A stretch of 64,000 bases of DNA from Syntrophomonas zehnderi OL-4 (GCF_000983115.1 NZ_CGIH01000005.1:1-64000), one strand, 5' to 3'. Positions 25,051-35,067 are shown, numbered from the stretch's first letter. Numbers and translations are program-made. Notes: a model not told the origin generated them from the letters alone.

Positions 25051-28000
25051 TTGAACCAGACGTTCTTGGCAAAGTTTGGAGATACGCTCAAGCGGGGAGA
25101 AGATGTATTATTAAGTGGTTTATCCGGCACCGCCAGAACCTATTTTTTAAAGGAAACGAGTCATAAATACCGGGGCAAGTTCTTATGCCTGGTACCCACC
25201 GAGGAAAACGCCTATGACTTGGCGCGGGAGCTTAGAGCCCTGCTGGGTGAGAAGCGGGTATTTCTATTCCTGGCCCGGGATCTCGTTTTTGTCAAAGAAA
25301 ACGCCTCCATAATTGAGGTGGAGAGAGTTTTAACCCTACAAGACCTTATTAACCATCCCCGCAGTCAGACGGTTATTATCAGCACCCCCGCTGCTCTAAT
25401 GTATCGTATCATGTCACCCCGGCAAATGCAGCAGCAATCAATTTCGATAGACATAGGCCAGGAACTGCCTTTAAATAAGTTATTAAGTATTCTAATAAAG
25501 TCCGGCTACAACCGGGTTGATACCGTAACCCGCCCGGGACAATTAGCCGTCCGGGGGGGATTGGTGGATCTATACCCCTCCGGGGAGCGGGAACCTTATC
25601 GAATTGAGTTTTTCGGCGATACCGTTGATACCATGCGCAGTTTCGATGTTGACAGCCAACGCTCCCTAAAGGCGGCAAAACATATTCAGGTTTACCCGGC
25701 CGATGAATTGAGCGGGACGGAAAATGATGCCAGCCTGCTGGATTATTTGCCGCCTAAAAGCCTGATTTTCTTGGATGAACCCCGGGATTTCTATAATGTC
25801 CTGAACAAACAGGCCCAAAAATACAAGGAATATTTAAAAGAAGCCCGCCGGGAGGATAAAACTATCCGGGAATTAAGCCTGCTCAGCCAGGAAAACCTGC
25901 GCCTAAGCCTTGATGCGCATACCGTAATCTATCATTCCTTTTTTCCAGGCAATATTCCCCAGGTGGGTGTCGGTCTGTACCAACATATTTCCCAAATAGA
26001 AACCGAGACTTTTCATAATCGACTGGAAAGCTTATACCCCCGGTTGCGGGAATGGCAGGAGAAGGGCTACCAAGTCACCCTGGCCATCAAAAACAAGGCC
26101 CTGCGGGATGAAATGGCCGGTTATTTAAGTGACCAGCATTTAAGTGGCGTAAAAATTAGCTCCGATTCTTTTGAAAGAGGCTTTATAAGCCCGGATCTGG
26201 GAATTGCCCTGGTGGCCGAAGAAGATCTTTTTGCCAAAAGGGTTGGTAAAAGCAAGGCTCCCAAAAAACAGGCGGAACCAAGGCTTTTAGCCGAGGACTT
26301 GAAGCTGGGGGACTATGTAGTCCATGAGAATTACGGCATCGGTATCTATCGTGGGGTTACCCAGGTTGAAAGCAACGGAGTCACCCGGGAATACCTGCTG
26401 TTGCAGTATGCCGGAACCGACAAGCTGTACCTGCCCGTAGACAAGCTGGATCTGCTTTTTAGGTACTCAAGTTCAGAGGACAAACACCCCCGTTTGAGTA
26501 AACTAGGCGGCACCGAATGGGAAAGAACCCGCCAGCGTGTGGCGCAATCCATCCAGGATATGGCAGAGGAATTATTGGTGCTGTATGCAACCCGCGCCAA
26601 CATAAAAGGTTTTGCCTTTTCGCCGGATACCCCCTGGCAAAGGCAGTTCGAGGACGATTTTCCGTATGAGGAAACCCCTGATCAGCTTAAGGCCATTGAG
26701 GATACCAAGCGGGATATGGAAGCCCGCAAACCCATGGATCGGATTATTTGCGGTGATGTCGGTTATGGCAAAACCGAAGTAGCCCTGCGGGCTGCCTTTA
26801 AAGCGGTAATGGATGGCAAACAGGTAGCCATCCTGGTTCCGACAACGGTTTTAGCTGAACAACATTTTGAAACCTTTAAAAAAAGGTTTGCCAACTATCC
26901 GGCCAATATCGAAGTATTAAGCCGCTTCCGCACCGCCGCCCAACAGAAAAAGACCGTTAATGAACTGTCTAAAGGAGCGGTTGACATAGTTATAGCTACC
27001 CATCGATTGCTGTCCAAGGATGTTGAGTTTCATAATCTGGGCCTTTTGGTAATAGACGAAGAACATCGTTTTGGGGTTGCCCAGAAAGAGAAAATCAAGC
27101 ATTTAAAAGAACAGGTAGATGTGTTAAGTCTTTCCGCGACCCCTATACCCAGGAGTTTGCATATGGGGCTGACAGGTTTAAGGGATCTGAGTCTGATCGA
27201 AACCGCCCCACCCCAGCGCTATCCTATCACAACTTACGTGCTGGAGTACAACCCGGAAATCATAAAAGAAGCCGTCCGAGCGGAACTCAGCCGCGGCGGG
27301 CAGGTGTTCTTTGTTCATAATCGTGTCCAGGACATGGAGCGGGTCAAAAAGGAATTAGAAGAACTCCTGCCCACGGTTAGAATAGCCGTGGGACATGGGA
27401 GAATGCCCGAAGAAGAACTGGCCCGGGTTATGTTTGATTTTGCAGAGGGCAGGTATGATCTGTTTTTATGCACTACCATAATTGAATCCGGACTGGATAT
27501 GCCTAATGTTAACACCATAATAATCGATATGGCCGATCACCTGGGAATGGCTCAGCTTTATCAACTACGCGGCCGGGTAGGGCGCGCAGATCGCGTAGCC
27601 TATGCTTATCTGACCTACCGTCCGGACAAGGTGGTAACGGAAATCGCCCAAAAACGCCTTAATGCCATCCGCGAGTTTAACGAACTGGGGGCCGGGATGA
27701 AGATCGCCTTAAGGGATCTGGAGATTAGAGGGGCCGGCAATATTTTAGGAGCGCAGCAACATGGTCACATCCATGCAGTCGGTTTTGACCTGTATTGCCG
27801 CCTGCTGGAGCAGGAAACGGCCAAGCTGCGGGGAGAAGTGCGTGATGATCCGGTCATTCCGCAGTTGGACATCGATGTGGATAATTATATCCCGGATGAT
27901 TATATCCCCGATCCCGGAACCAAGATGCGTATATACCGTCGCTTGTTGCTGGCTGTCGAAGCGGAAGAAATAGACGATATCCGTAATGAGATCAGGGATC

Positions 28001-28248
28001 GCTTTGGCAAACTGCCTCCGGCTGTGGAAAACTTCTTGCAGATTGCCGCCTTAAGGGTAAAAGCCCGCGACAAGGAGATCAAAGCCCTGCGCCTTAAGGA
28101 GCGGGAATTAGAAATCATCCTCTCCCAACCGCTGCAGGAGAAACTGCAGATTCCGGGAATAAAACAGGTAAACGACCACACCTTGTTTATGCGGATGGAT
28201 AAAGCCGTATCATTACAGAGGCTGCAGGAAATCCTGGAGGCAATTTAG
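25051..28248 (+). CDS. mfd: Transcription-repair coupling factor
   Basis: Removes RNA polymerase stalled at DNA damage and recruits UvrA. About 1065 residues. Order: a UvrB-like N-terminus (to about 330); the RNA-polymerase-interacting CarD-like domain (LKLGDYVVHENYGIGIYRGV, about 415-485); SF2 helicase motifs GDVGYGKTEVA, DEEHRFGV and LSATPIPRSLHM; the TRCF C-terminal domain. TTG at 25051 lies 9 bases after GGGGAGG. The in-frame ATG at 25033 contains part of that Shine-Dalgarno and is less likely. Its stop overlaps the convergent germination gene by 3-4 bases. Confidence 0.96.
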   Translation: MNQTFLAKFGDTLKRGEDVLLSGLSGTARTYFLKETSHKYRGKFLCLVPTEENAYDLARELRALLGEKRVFLFLARDLVFVKENASIIEVERVLTLQDLINHPRSQTVIISTPAALMYRIMSPRQMQQQSISIDIGQELPLNKLLSILIKSGYNRVDTVTRPGQLAVRGGLVDLYPSGEREPYRIEFFGDTVDTMRSFDVDSQRSLKAAKHIQVYPADELSGTENDASLLDYLPPKSLIFLDEPRDFYNVLNKQAQKYKEYLKEARREDKTIRELSLLSQENLRLSLDAHTVIYHSFFPGNIPQVGVGLYQHISQIETETFHNRLESLYPRLREWQEKGYQVTLAIKNKALRDEMAGYLSDQHLSGVKISSDSFERGFISPDLGIALVAEEDLFAKRVGKSKAPKKQAEPRLLAEDLKLGDYVVHENYGIGIYRGVTQVESNGVTREYLLLQYAGTDKLYLPVDKLDLLFRYSSSEDKHPRLSKLGGTEWERTRQRVAQSIQDMAEELLVLYATRANIKGFAFSPDTPWQRQFEDDFPYEETPDQLKAIEDTKRDMEARKPMDRIICGDVGYGKTEVALRAAFKAVMDGKQVAILVPTTVLAEQHFETFKKRFANYPANIEVLSRFRTAAQQKKTVNELSKGAVDIVIATHRLLSKDVEFHNLGLLVIDEEHRFGVAQKEKIKHLKEQVDVLSLSATPIPRSLHMGLTGLRDLSLIETAPPQRYPITTYVLEYNPEIIKEAVRAELSRGGQVFFVHNRVQDMERVKKELEELLPTVRIAVGHGRMPEEELARVMFDFAEGRYDLFLCTTIIESGLDMPNVNTIIIDMADHLGMAQLYQLRGRVGRADRVAYAYLTYRPDKVVTEIAQKRLNAIREFNELGAGMKIALRDLEIRGAGNILGAQQHGHIHAVGFDLYCRLLEQETAKLRGEVRDDPVIPQLDIDVDNYIPDDYIPDPGTKMRIYRRLLLAVEAEEIDDIRNEIRDRFGKLPPAVENFLQIAALRVKARDKEIKALRLKERELEIILSQPLQEKLQIPGIKQVNDHTLFMRMDKAVSLQRLQEILEAI

Positions 28249-29351
28249 CCGGGAGTTACTTCCTGTTCACTTTGATAGCCGGATCGTCTTTTCCTGTAAA
28301 TCAGGGCCGCTACTAAAACGATCAAGGGATAGAGGACGTTGACCGGAAATGTGTAAACCGGGGTATATTTAAACCCCAGCTCCAGGTAGATAATTTCCGT
28401 AGGGAACATAACATAAGAAAAAACCAGCAGACATAGGCCCACCGGCAGAATCAAGGCCCGATCTTGTTTTAACCCCAGGATGTCGCGGGTAACAAAGATA
28501 AGCCCTTGGAAATAGATGAGGATAGCAAACAATCCGGTTATAAACCAGAGCAGAAAAAAGAGCATTTCCAGACGTTGAAAATCTCCAAAACCAGCCAGGC
28601 GAAAGAGTTCAAAAAGGGGAAAAGTGTACAGTTGGGCCAACCCCGGACCCAGTACGGCGACTAGCTGCAGATCAAACAACACCAAGAACAGGGCACTTAT
28701 CAGGTACCAGTAGTAGATGATTCGCCCTCGGGAAGCCAGATCATGCACAGTTGGCAAAAACAGTGCTAAAATAACGACTTCGTTAAACGGAAAATCAGCC
28801 GAATATATTACCCCGGCCATTAACGGTTTCCAATTCTCCAAGACCGGGGCCAATTTAGCCAAATCCATAAGGGGAATAAACAGGATAAAGCTTAACAAAA
28901 TAAAGAAAAGGCATACCCCGATAGAAACATCGGCCAGAATCCCAATAGACTGCAATCCTTTAAATAGGCAGTAGGAACTGGTCAGGATTATCAAAGCAAT
29001 CAAGAGCAAGGTCGGAAAGAGCGGATAGATTATTTTTAATACAGATGTCAAATCATAAATTAGACTAAGCGTTAAAATAAATAACGACCAGAAAAACAAG
29101 ATATTTAATATTGTACCCGGTACTTTACCCAGAACCAGGGGACATATTTGAGTTATGTTCTTGCCGGGAAAGAGGCTGTGCACCTGCATGATTACATACA
29201 GCATTCCCAGTCCTGAGAATACGGCTATCCCGGCTGCCAGCCAGGCATCTTGCCGGGCGGCCATGCCGGCAAAATAAACCAGCGAACTTCCGGGTAACAG
29301 AAAAAAAACCATAAAGGCCAGTTGACGGCTGGATAAAGGTTTACCGCTCAT
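28245..29351 (-). CDS. Germinant receptor B subunit, second copy (GerAB/GerKB family)
   Basis: A 368-residue integral membrane protein with about ten membrane segments, of the APC-type spore-germination permease family (GerAB). Recognised by the start LSSRQLAFMVFFLLPGSSLV and the repeated hydrophobic helices; B subunits bind germinant in the spore inner membrane. ATG at 29351 lies 6 bases after AAGGAG on the minus strand. It is the last gene of the seven-gene operon and ends inside the mfd stop. It differs clearly from the operon's other B subunit at 33827, so the two are not a recent duplication. Confidence 0.85.
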   Translation of the reverse strand: MSGKPLSSRQLAFMVFFLLPGSSLVYFAGMAARQDAWLAAGIAVFSGLGMLYVIMQVHSLFPGKNITQICPLVLGKVPGTILNILFFWSLFILTLSLIYDLTSVLKIIYPLFPTLLLIALIILTSSYCLFKGLQSIGILADVSIGVCLFFILLSFILFIPLMDLAKLAPVLENWKPLMAGVIYSADFPFNEVVILALFLPTVHDLASRGRIIYYWYLISALFLVLFDLQLVAVLGPGLAQLYTFPLFELFRLAGFGDFQRLEMLFFLLWFITGLFAILIYFQGLIFVTRDILGLKQDRALILPVGLCLLVFSYVMFPTEIIYLELGFKYTPVYTFPVNVLYPLIVLVAALIYRKRRSGYQSEQEVTPG

Positions 29352-29365
29352 ATGCACTCCTTAAT

Positions 29366-29614
29366 CTAGTCTGTAACCTGCAAAAGTGTTTCCAATGCTT
29401 GTGAGACCGGTTCCAAAACGTATATCAAGGCGTTAGGATTGGGCAGATAATGCCAGTTAAAAGCTATATCCAGGCCATACAATCCAGCCAGCAGGAATAA
29501 AACAACTGCCACGATAAGCTCCTTGTACGCCTGGCTTTTAAGCAGCGTTCGGACTTGAAAGACAGTGAACAGCAACATAAAGAGTAATACATAATACAAT
29601 ATGGAACTCGGCAT
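29366..29614 (-). CDS. Small two-helix membrane protein, D-like subunit 2
   Basis: An 82-residue protein with two predicted membrane helices (YYVLLFMLLFTVF and IVAVVLFLLAGLYGLDI). It sits inside a germinant-receptor operon. Small two-helix D subunits are known in some Bacillus ger operons, where they modulate receptor function; assignment here is by size, topology and place, not by recognised motif. ATG at 29614 follows GGGGG on the minus strand, 17 bases after the C-subunit stop. Confidence 0.65.
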   Translation of the reverse strand: MPSSILYYVLLFMLLFTVFQVRTLLKSQAYKELIVAVVLFLLAGLYGLDIAFNWHYLPNPNALIYVLEPVSQALETLLQVTD

Positions 29615-29631
29615 AAGTGTCCCCCGGATTT

Positions 29632-30828
29632 TTATTTAAAGCCATTGATTTTACGAGCCAGATAGGCGCGCTTTATATGAACCTTAACGTGAATATCAGC
29701 CTCGACATGGGGAAATATAGTATTCCACTCCGTTTTAAGCCTTTGCCATTCCTTAGGCTCATAGGAATGTATTTTACTTCCCCAACCCAGGATATCACTG
29801 TTTAACTGCTGCGACCTTTTGATACAGGCTGCGATTTGATCCTTGATCGTAACACCGGCTTGTTCTTCCAGCAGACTTATCGTTTCCGGTGTCAGTAGTT
29901 CAGCGGTACCGGTGGTTTCGTAAAAAGACAGGTTGGCTTCAATATCGATGCGCATCTTAAGTTCTTCATCTTTAAGGCTGGGTCTGGTTTTGCCGGAAAA
30001 ACGCACCGTCTCCAATGCCACAGAAGATTCAGGATCTAACGGGGATTTCACAGCAAACATGCCCCCTTGCTTGTGCTTGGAATTCAGCCAGCGGTAGCCG
30101 CGGCTCTCCTTTTCGTTAAGTATACCGACCATTTTTGGGCCTTTAAAAACCGCCATACCCTGCAAAACGATCTTTTCCTGCTTATTATTTGTCTGCGGCG
30201 GCTTCTTATTCATTATTTCTGCAATCGGCCTTTTAGAAGTCTCCGTTTTTAAAATAACCATCGGCACTGCCGGTTCTATGCCGGGGGTTGTTAACCGGTA
30301 GGCAAATTCCCCTATGTCCATAGGGGTGTAGATACCGGACTGGCGTTCACTGAAAAAAACGAGCTGCATTAACCCTCCATCGCCCAGACTGCCGATCTGA
30401 GCAAACAGCTTTTCAGGTTTGGTTTGTCCGCATATCATCAGATTCATGTCCGGCCGGAGATTTCTATTGCGGGTCATAAAATCTATTACCAGTGCCAGAT
30501 CCTGGGATGCCAGGTTTTCTCCCAGGACAAAGGTTCTTACATGGGCCCATTCCAGGAACTGGGATAATGATAAATGAAGTCTGCGGGCCGCCATGGCAGC
30601 TCCCCGGTCATTGGCGCTGATCAGTTGAGTAGCCTTGTGCGCTTCCGGCTCCGCGGAAGGCCGAGGTTGGGTCAGTAATGCTGTGACCTGGATTTTTTTA
30701 TCTTCCCGCAGATCCACCCCGATAGCTAAGGGAATGGCACTATCATTTATCTCCCGCTTGTCCCAGCATCCGCCCAAAAAAAGCAGTAACCAGAAGCAAA
30801 TAAAGCCTAACAGGATTTTTTTAACCAT
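29632..30828 (-). CDS. Germinant receptor C lipoprotein, second copy (Ger(x)C)
   Basis: A 398-residue lipoprotein of the Ger(x)C family. The signal peptide ends in FLGGC (cysteine at about 21), directly followed by the family signature WDKREINDSAIPLAIGVDL. The rest is the three-domain GerBC-like body, with VFKGPKMVGILNEKESRGYRWL near the middle and a C-terminal NSDILGWGSKIHSYEPKEW. C subunits sit on the outer face of the spore inner membrane and are needed for receptor function. ATG at 30828 follows GGAGG and overlaps the preceding small gene by 8 bases. Confidence 0.92.
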   Translation of the reverse strand: MVKKILLGFICFWLLLFLGGCWDKREINDSAIPLAIGVDLREDKKIQVTALLTQPRPSAEPEAHKATQLISANDRGAAMAARRLHLSLSQFLEWAHVRTFVLGENLASQDLALVIDFMTRNRNLRPDMNLMICGQTKPEKLFAQIGSLGDGGLMQLVFFSERQSGIYTPMDIGEFAYRLTTPGIEPAVPMVILKTETSKRPIAEIMNKKPPQTNNKQEKIVLQGMAVFKGPKMVGILNEKESRGYRWLNSKHKQGGMFAVKSPLDPESSVALETVRFSGKTRPSLKDEELKMRIDIEANLSFYETTGTAELLTPETISLLEEQAGVTIKDQIAACIKRSQQLNSDILGWGSKIHSYEPKEWQRLKTEWNTIFPHVEADIHVKVHIKRAYLARKINGFK

Positions 30829-31030
30829 CCAGATCCTCCAGCAAATATGTGTTTATATATTCGAAAAACTCCGTTATCTGCCCATCGTTATAACAAGAAA
30901 TACTCATCCAAATGCCTATGGCTAACAAGACCATAAAAAATCCTGTCTCCAGATACCATCTTTTTCGAAACAGTTGGGGCAGTTCCATGATCAGGATTAA
31001 GCCATACAGTCCGATTAAAAGCCATACCAT
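30821..31030 (-). CDS. Small two-helix membrane protein, D-like subunit 1
   Basis: A 69-residue protein with two membrane helices (LLIGLYGLILIMEL and GFFMVLLAIGIWMSI) and an acidic C-terminal tail. ATG at 31030 follows GGAGG on the minus strand, 18 bases after the first C-subunit gene; its end overlaps the second C gene. Same size, topology and relative position (after a C gene) as the 82-residue protein at 29366, which suggests both are D-type receptor subunits. Confidence 0.65.
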   Translation of the reverse strand: MVWLLIGLYGLILIMELPQLFRKRWYLETGFFMVLLAIGIWMSISCYNDGQITEFFEYINTYLLEDLDG

Positions 31031-31048
31031 TGTTAAACCTCCATATTA

Positions 31049-32191
31049 TTAGCGGAAAACAAAGGATTTGTCCGTCAGGTAAGAGCGCCGCAAAGAAAAG
31101 TCTACACTGATGTCGCTTTGCACAGCTGGAAAAATCTGATCCCATTTTGGCTCCAGGGTTTTCCAGATGCGTGGGTCGCTCCGATAAACCATCTCTCCCC
31201 AGCCAAATATATCGCTGTTTAATTCCTGGGCTTTGTGAATAGAATCCAGTATTTGCTGCGTTAATTCCTGCTCGGCCGCTGCTTCCAGTCGTTTAAACAT
31301 TGGTTCGGTAAAAAGATTATCCGTCCCGCTTTGTTCATAAAAATTGCCCTCTGCTTTTAGCTGGATTTTCATTATCATCTGGTTATCCTTAAATACCGGT
31401 GTGATCTTGGCCTGGGAGCGGGACAGTTCCAGGGTTACCAGGTTTTTGCGGTTAAGCGGGGAGGGCATGATAAACAAGCCACCCCGTATTTGTTCAGGTC
31501 TCATCAGTCGAAATCCCCGGCTTTCATTTTCATTCAGAATGCCGACCATTTTCCTGCCTTTAAAAACTGCCATGCCATCCAGCAGGAACCTATCTTCTGC
31601 TCCGGATCTGTCAATGGTGATCATGGGGATAATCGGCTCTATCCCCGCAGTTAGAAAGCGGTGCAGTATTTCCGTATAATTCATGGGGGTATAAATACCT
31701 GTTTCAGCCTCCTGAATCTTTAACATCTTTTTGATGGCGGTGGGAGGATGGGGTGCCAGTATAGGCTTGACACTGAGTATCTCGGCCGGGGTAACCTTGT
31801 GCGTCACTACAATTAAAAGATCTTTGCGTACATAGCGGTTGCGGGTAATAAAGTCCAAAACCAGGGACATATCGCTACGGGCCAGGTTTTCTCCGACTAT
31901 GGAGAGTTGCAAATGGCTCCACAGTGGGTAGTCGGAAAAGGAGAGGCTGATATTTCTGATCGCTTCGGAAAAGGTCGAGCCACTGCTGTTTAGAACCATG
32001 AATTGCGGTTCATTATCAGTGGACTTTTCAGTGGGCAGCGGATTGGCCAGGCAAATGGCCAGATCTATCTGATCATCTTTTAGATCAGCGCCTACGGATA
32101 GAGGGATGCCCGTGTCCTGCAGCTCAATTTTTCCGCAACCACCTATCAAAAGGGCGGCCAGTATCAGCCCGCACAACCCTATGTGACGCAT
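31049..32191 (-). CDS. Germinant receptor C lipoprotein, first copy (Ger(x)C)
   Basis: A 380-residue lipoprotein. With ATG at 32191 the signal peptide MRHIGLCGLILAALLIGGC ends in a lipobox with cysteine 19. The frame is open further upstream to 32236, but GGAGG lies just before 32191. The body shows the same landmarks as the second copy: DTGIPLSVGADL, VFKGRKMVGILNENESRGF and NSDIFGWGEMVYRSDP. The shared landmarks with differing surroundings show two diverged C subunits in one operon. It starts one base after the stop of the A-subunit gene (TAAGATG). Confidence 0.92.
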   Translation of the reverse strand: MRHIGLCGLILAALLIGGCGKIELQDTGIPLSVGADLKDDQIDLAICLANPLPTEKSTDNEPQFMVLNSSGSTFSEAIRNISLSFSDYPLWSHLQLSIVGENLARSDMSLVLDFITRNRYVRKDLLIVVTHKVTPAEILSVKPILAPHPPTAIKKMLKIQEAETGIYTPMNYTEILHRFLTAGIEPIIPMITIDRSGAEDRFLLDGMAVFKGRKMVGILNENESRGFRLMRPEQIRGGLFIMPSPLNRKNLVTLELSRSQAKITPVFKDNQMIMKIQLKAEGNFYEQSGTDNLFTEPMFKRLEAAAEQELTQQILDSIHKAQELNSDIFGWGEMVYRSDPRIWKTLEPKWDQIFPAVQSDISVDFSLRRSYLTDKSFVFR

Positions 32192-32192
32192 C

Positions 32193-33755
32193 TTAGCGAC
32201 CTCCATCCTGTTCAGGGCCAGCCTGGCGCACCACATTTTGCATCCCGCCTATATAAGGGCGGTTGTGATTATTAAACCAAGGGCGGCGTACCAGGATATC
32301 GCCCATCTGACTTAGATTCAGAGGAGCCAGAGGGGACAGGTAAGGCAGACCGAACGATGACAGGGACGCCATCCTCAACATCATGAGGATTAAGGCAATG
32401 ATAATCCCCATAAAACCTAAGAGGGCTGATGCGAACAAAAATCCGAACCGGGCTATACGGATAATGATTCCGGCATTATAGGACGGATTGACAAATGATG
32501 CGATACCGGTAAAGGCTACCACCACAACCATGGGGGTGGATACCAGACCGGCTCGCACGGCAGAATCGCCAATGATTAAAGCCCCAACGATACTGACTGC
32601 CGGTCCGACTGCCCGGGGCAAACGCAAACCGGCTTCACGCAGCAGCTCAAAGGTAAATTCTAACAGCAATGCTTCCAAAAAGGCCGGAAAAGGTATCCCT
32701 TGGCGGGTCGAGGCAATCGTCAGCAAAAGGGGAGTGGGAATCATTTCATGGTGATAAGTTATGATCGCTACATATAAAGATGGCAGCAGGAGTGCCATCA
32801 AAAAGGCCACGAAACGCAGCATACGAAAAAGGCTGGCCGCTATAAAATGGACATAGTAATCCTCGGGAGAAATCATATATTCCGGAAAAGATATTGGCAC
32901 GATCAGGGCCATCGGCGAACCATCGGCTATTATGCATACCTTGCCTTCCAGAAGCTGGCCGCAAACCCGATCCGGTTTTTCGGTATGCTCCGTCTGGGTA
33001 AAGATGGTCCATTTATAATCCGTGATCAACTCGGCGATGTAGCCTGTATCCAGGATGGCGTCAATATCGATATTCTCCAAACGTTTTTTCACTTCTTCAA
33101 CCAGTCCGGCGGGGGCGATGTTATCAATGTAACAGACGATAACATCCGTTTTGGTGACCCGGCCTATGGTCAGGGATTCCATTTTAAATTGGGTCGACTT
33201 GAGTTTTCTTCTTAATAGGGCCGTGTTAAAACGCAGGGTTTCGGTAAAGCCTTCTTTAGGGCCAAATACCGTGATTTCATTTTCCGGTGTCTGAACCGCG
33301 CGGGCTTCCCAGGAACGGGTACCGGCTACTAATCCCTCGGTATAGCCGTCTATTAAAAGTACCGTATCCCCGGAAGTCATGTGATGGCAGACATCCTGCA
33401 AAGAATCGAGTTTTTTAAGCTCCGACATGTTAAGGATACGGGTTTCCACGTAGTTTAACATATCCTGGATACTATTAACGGGCGGGGGATTGTTTTGCAT
33501 ATTCAATTCCAACATCAGGGGTTTTAAAAGACTGTATTCAACCTGGTATTTATCGACCAGCCCGTCAAAGAAGAATATACCGGCCCGGATACCCGGTTGG
33601 CCGAAACTAAACTCCTTGATTACCACATCTGAGCAGGAACTTAGCAAACGCGATAACCTGTCCAGGTTTTCCTGAAAACTGGCCGAAATCGGTTGCTTAA
33701 TCAATTCTTCCGGGGGACGCAGTTTTGCCTGGTTTTTATGCTTGATAATACGCAT
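32193..33755 (-). CDS. Germinant receptor A subunit (GerA family)
   Basis: A 520-residue GerAA-type protein. The N-terminal half (to about 290) is the soluble domain with two thioredoxin-like lobes; landmarks are FFFDGLVDK, TVLLIDGYTEGLV and ARAVQTPENEITVFGPKEGF. Then come about five membrane helices (FVAFLMALLLPSLYVAIITY onward) with the family stretch HHEMIPTPLLLTIASTRQGI and RAVGPAVSIVGALIIGDSAV. A subunits are thought to form the ion channel of the receptor. ATG at 33755 follows AAAGGAG. Only one A subunit is present against two B and two C. Confidence 0.94.
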   Translation of the reverse strand: MRIIKHKNQAKLRPPEELIKQPISASFQENLDRLSRLLSSCSDVVIKEFSFGQPGIRAGIFFFDGLVDKYQVEYSLLKPLMLELNMQNNPPPVNSIQDMLNYVETRILNMSELKKLDSLQDVCHHMTSGDTVLLIDGYTEGLVAGTRSWEARAVQTPENEITVFGPKEGFTETLRFNTALLRRKLKSTQFKMESLTIGRVTKTDVIVCYIDNIAPAGLVEEVKKRLENIDIDAILDTGYIAELITDYKWTIFTQTEHTEKPDRVCGQLLEGKVCIIADGSPMALIVPISFPEYMISPEDYYVHFIAASLFRMLRFVAFLMALLLPSLYVAIITYHHEMIPTPLLLTIASTRQGIPFPAFLEALLLEFTFELLREAGLRLPRAVGPAVSIVGALIIGDSAVRAGLVSTPMVVVVAFTGIASFVNPSYNAGIIIRIARFGFLFASALLGFMGIIIALILMMLRMASLSSFGLPYLSPLAPLNLSQMGDILVRRPWFNNHNRPYIGGMQNVVRQAGPEQDGGR

Positions 33756-33826
33756 AAAGGCTCCTTTCTGTAGTCTTCCTGGAAATCAAATCCGCATGGA
33801 GTTAGTTTTTACCGCTAAAGGGCTGG

Positions 33827-34945
33827 TTATTCACTGGAGTTGATCTGGATCGGGTTGGCGGCATTAGGCTTTTTAGGGGTTTTAATCCAGGCTGCCAGAA
33901 AGATGAGCAGGGGAATAATGATATAGGCTATCCCGTACAATATGGGAATGACATAAAGACTCCAGGCAACAACCTGTAAACTATTGTTGCTAATTACTAT
34001 GGATAAAACACCGATGATTAAACTGGTGGGAGCCGCCAGCAAGCGGTAGTCCCGCAGATTAAAGAGTTCCTTTATGGTAAAACAGGCCATAAACCAGGGA
34101 ATAGTAATAGCTGCAAAAAAACCGGCTATAAAAACGGTTATAAAAACGATATCCAGGTTTTGGACAAAAACTCCTATTCTAGCCAGACGAATCATATTAA
34201 AAGTCGGAAATACAAAACTAAGGGAGGGAATAGTGCCTATGGTTATTACCAGGACCAGAAGGACAAAGGTTAGCGCCGCAATAAACAACAACAGTGCCAT
34301 ATTAAGACCAACCAAGGCATCCTCTTTGCGCGGCAGCCAAAAAGCCAGGAGCAGTACCGGCATGGTTTTGGCGAAAATAACACAGGTATTGGACATTCCT
34401 GACATAAGACCGGACAGGCTTACATTGGCCAGGGGCAGGAGGCGTTCGGGTTGATAATTGGTAAACAAGGCAATAATAACGATTAAAAAAGTCAATACTA
34501 AACCCAGCGGCATAATTATTTCACACGCCCGGACAATAACATTAAAACCTATTTTAATAGCCACAAAACCGGTAAAGAGCATACAGATAATGAAAATACT
34601 GATGGGTGTGGAGGGCAAAACGTTTAGCTTCATAAAATCGACAAGCAGGCGCAGGGTAAAAGCACTGCTTAAAAAAAAGGCGATAATGTATATAAAAGCC
34701 AGAGATTTCCCGATAATTTTGCCGAAATGTTCATCCAGCATGTGCGGAAAAGACTGATGGCTTTTTTGAATGATGTAGTTATACATGAGAACCAGCAAAT
34801 AACCCGGTATAATAGCCGTCACAACTGTCAGCCAGGCGTTATGGTAGGCTGAATGGAGCAAACGGTGGGGAACCTCCAAGACGGCCACCGGGACTATCAA
34901 GAGAATCAGCAGGCAAAGAAACTGGTAATAGGTGAGTCTGGTCAT
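33827..34945 (-). CDS. Germinant receptor B subunit, first copy (GerAB family)
   Basis: A 372-residue membrane protein with about ten helices of the GerAB permease family (start LTYYQFLCLLILLIVPVAVL). It opens the operon, before the A subunit, whereas the usual order is A-B-C. ATG at 34945 follows AAGGGG on the minus strand. The 5' region it shares with the divergent spoVT gene has no sigma-G promoter on this strand that I find convincing; the nearest pattern (a TTATA and a GACAATA 18 bases apart) matches only partly. Confidence 0.9.
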   Translation of the reverse strand: MTRLTYYQFLCLLILLIVPVAVLEVPHRLLHSAYHNAWLTVVTAIIPGYLLVLMYNYIIQKSHQSFPHMLDEHFGKIIGKSLAFIYIIAFFLSSAFTLRLLVDFMKLNVLPSTPISIFIICMLFTGFVAIKIGFNVIVRACEIIMPLGLVLTFLIVIIALFTNYQPERLLPLANVSLSGLMSGMSNTCVIFAKTMPVLLLAFWLPRKEDALVGLNMALLLFIAALTFVLLVLVITIGTIPSLSFVFPTFNMIRLARIGVFVQNLDIVFITVFIAGFFAAITIPWFMACFTIKELFNLRDYRLLAAPTSLIIGVLSIVISNNSLQVVAWSLYVIPILYGIAYIIIPLLIFLAAWIKTPKKPNAANPIQINSSE

Positions 34946-35067
34946 GATTAATCCCCTTTTATTAAAGTCAAAACTATTGTCACCAAGTTAAGGCTTAAAT
35001 ATAACCGGCCGTTAAACAACCCGAAAACAAGCTGATTTTTTTTTATTTAAGTCTGATGGCAAAAAGT

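Noticed and set aside
34951-35060. Sigma-G promoter for the ger operon on the minus strand
   Set aside because: The best candidate matches only about 9 of 12 consensus positions, too weak to list as a feature.
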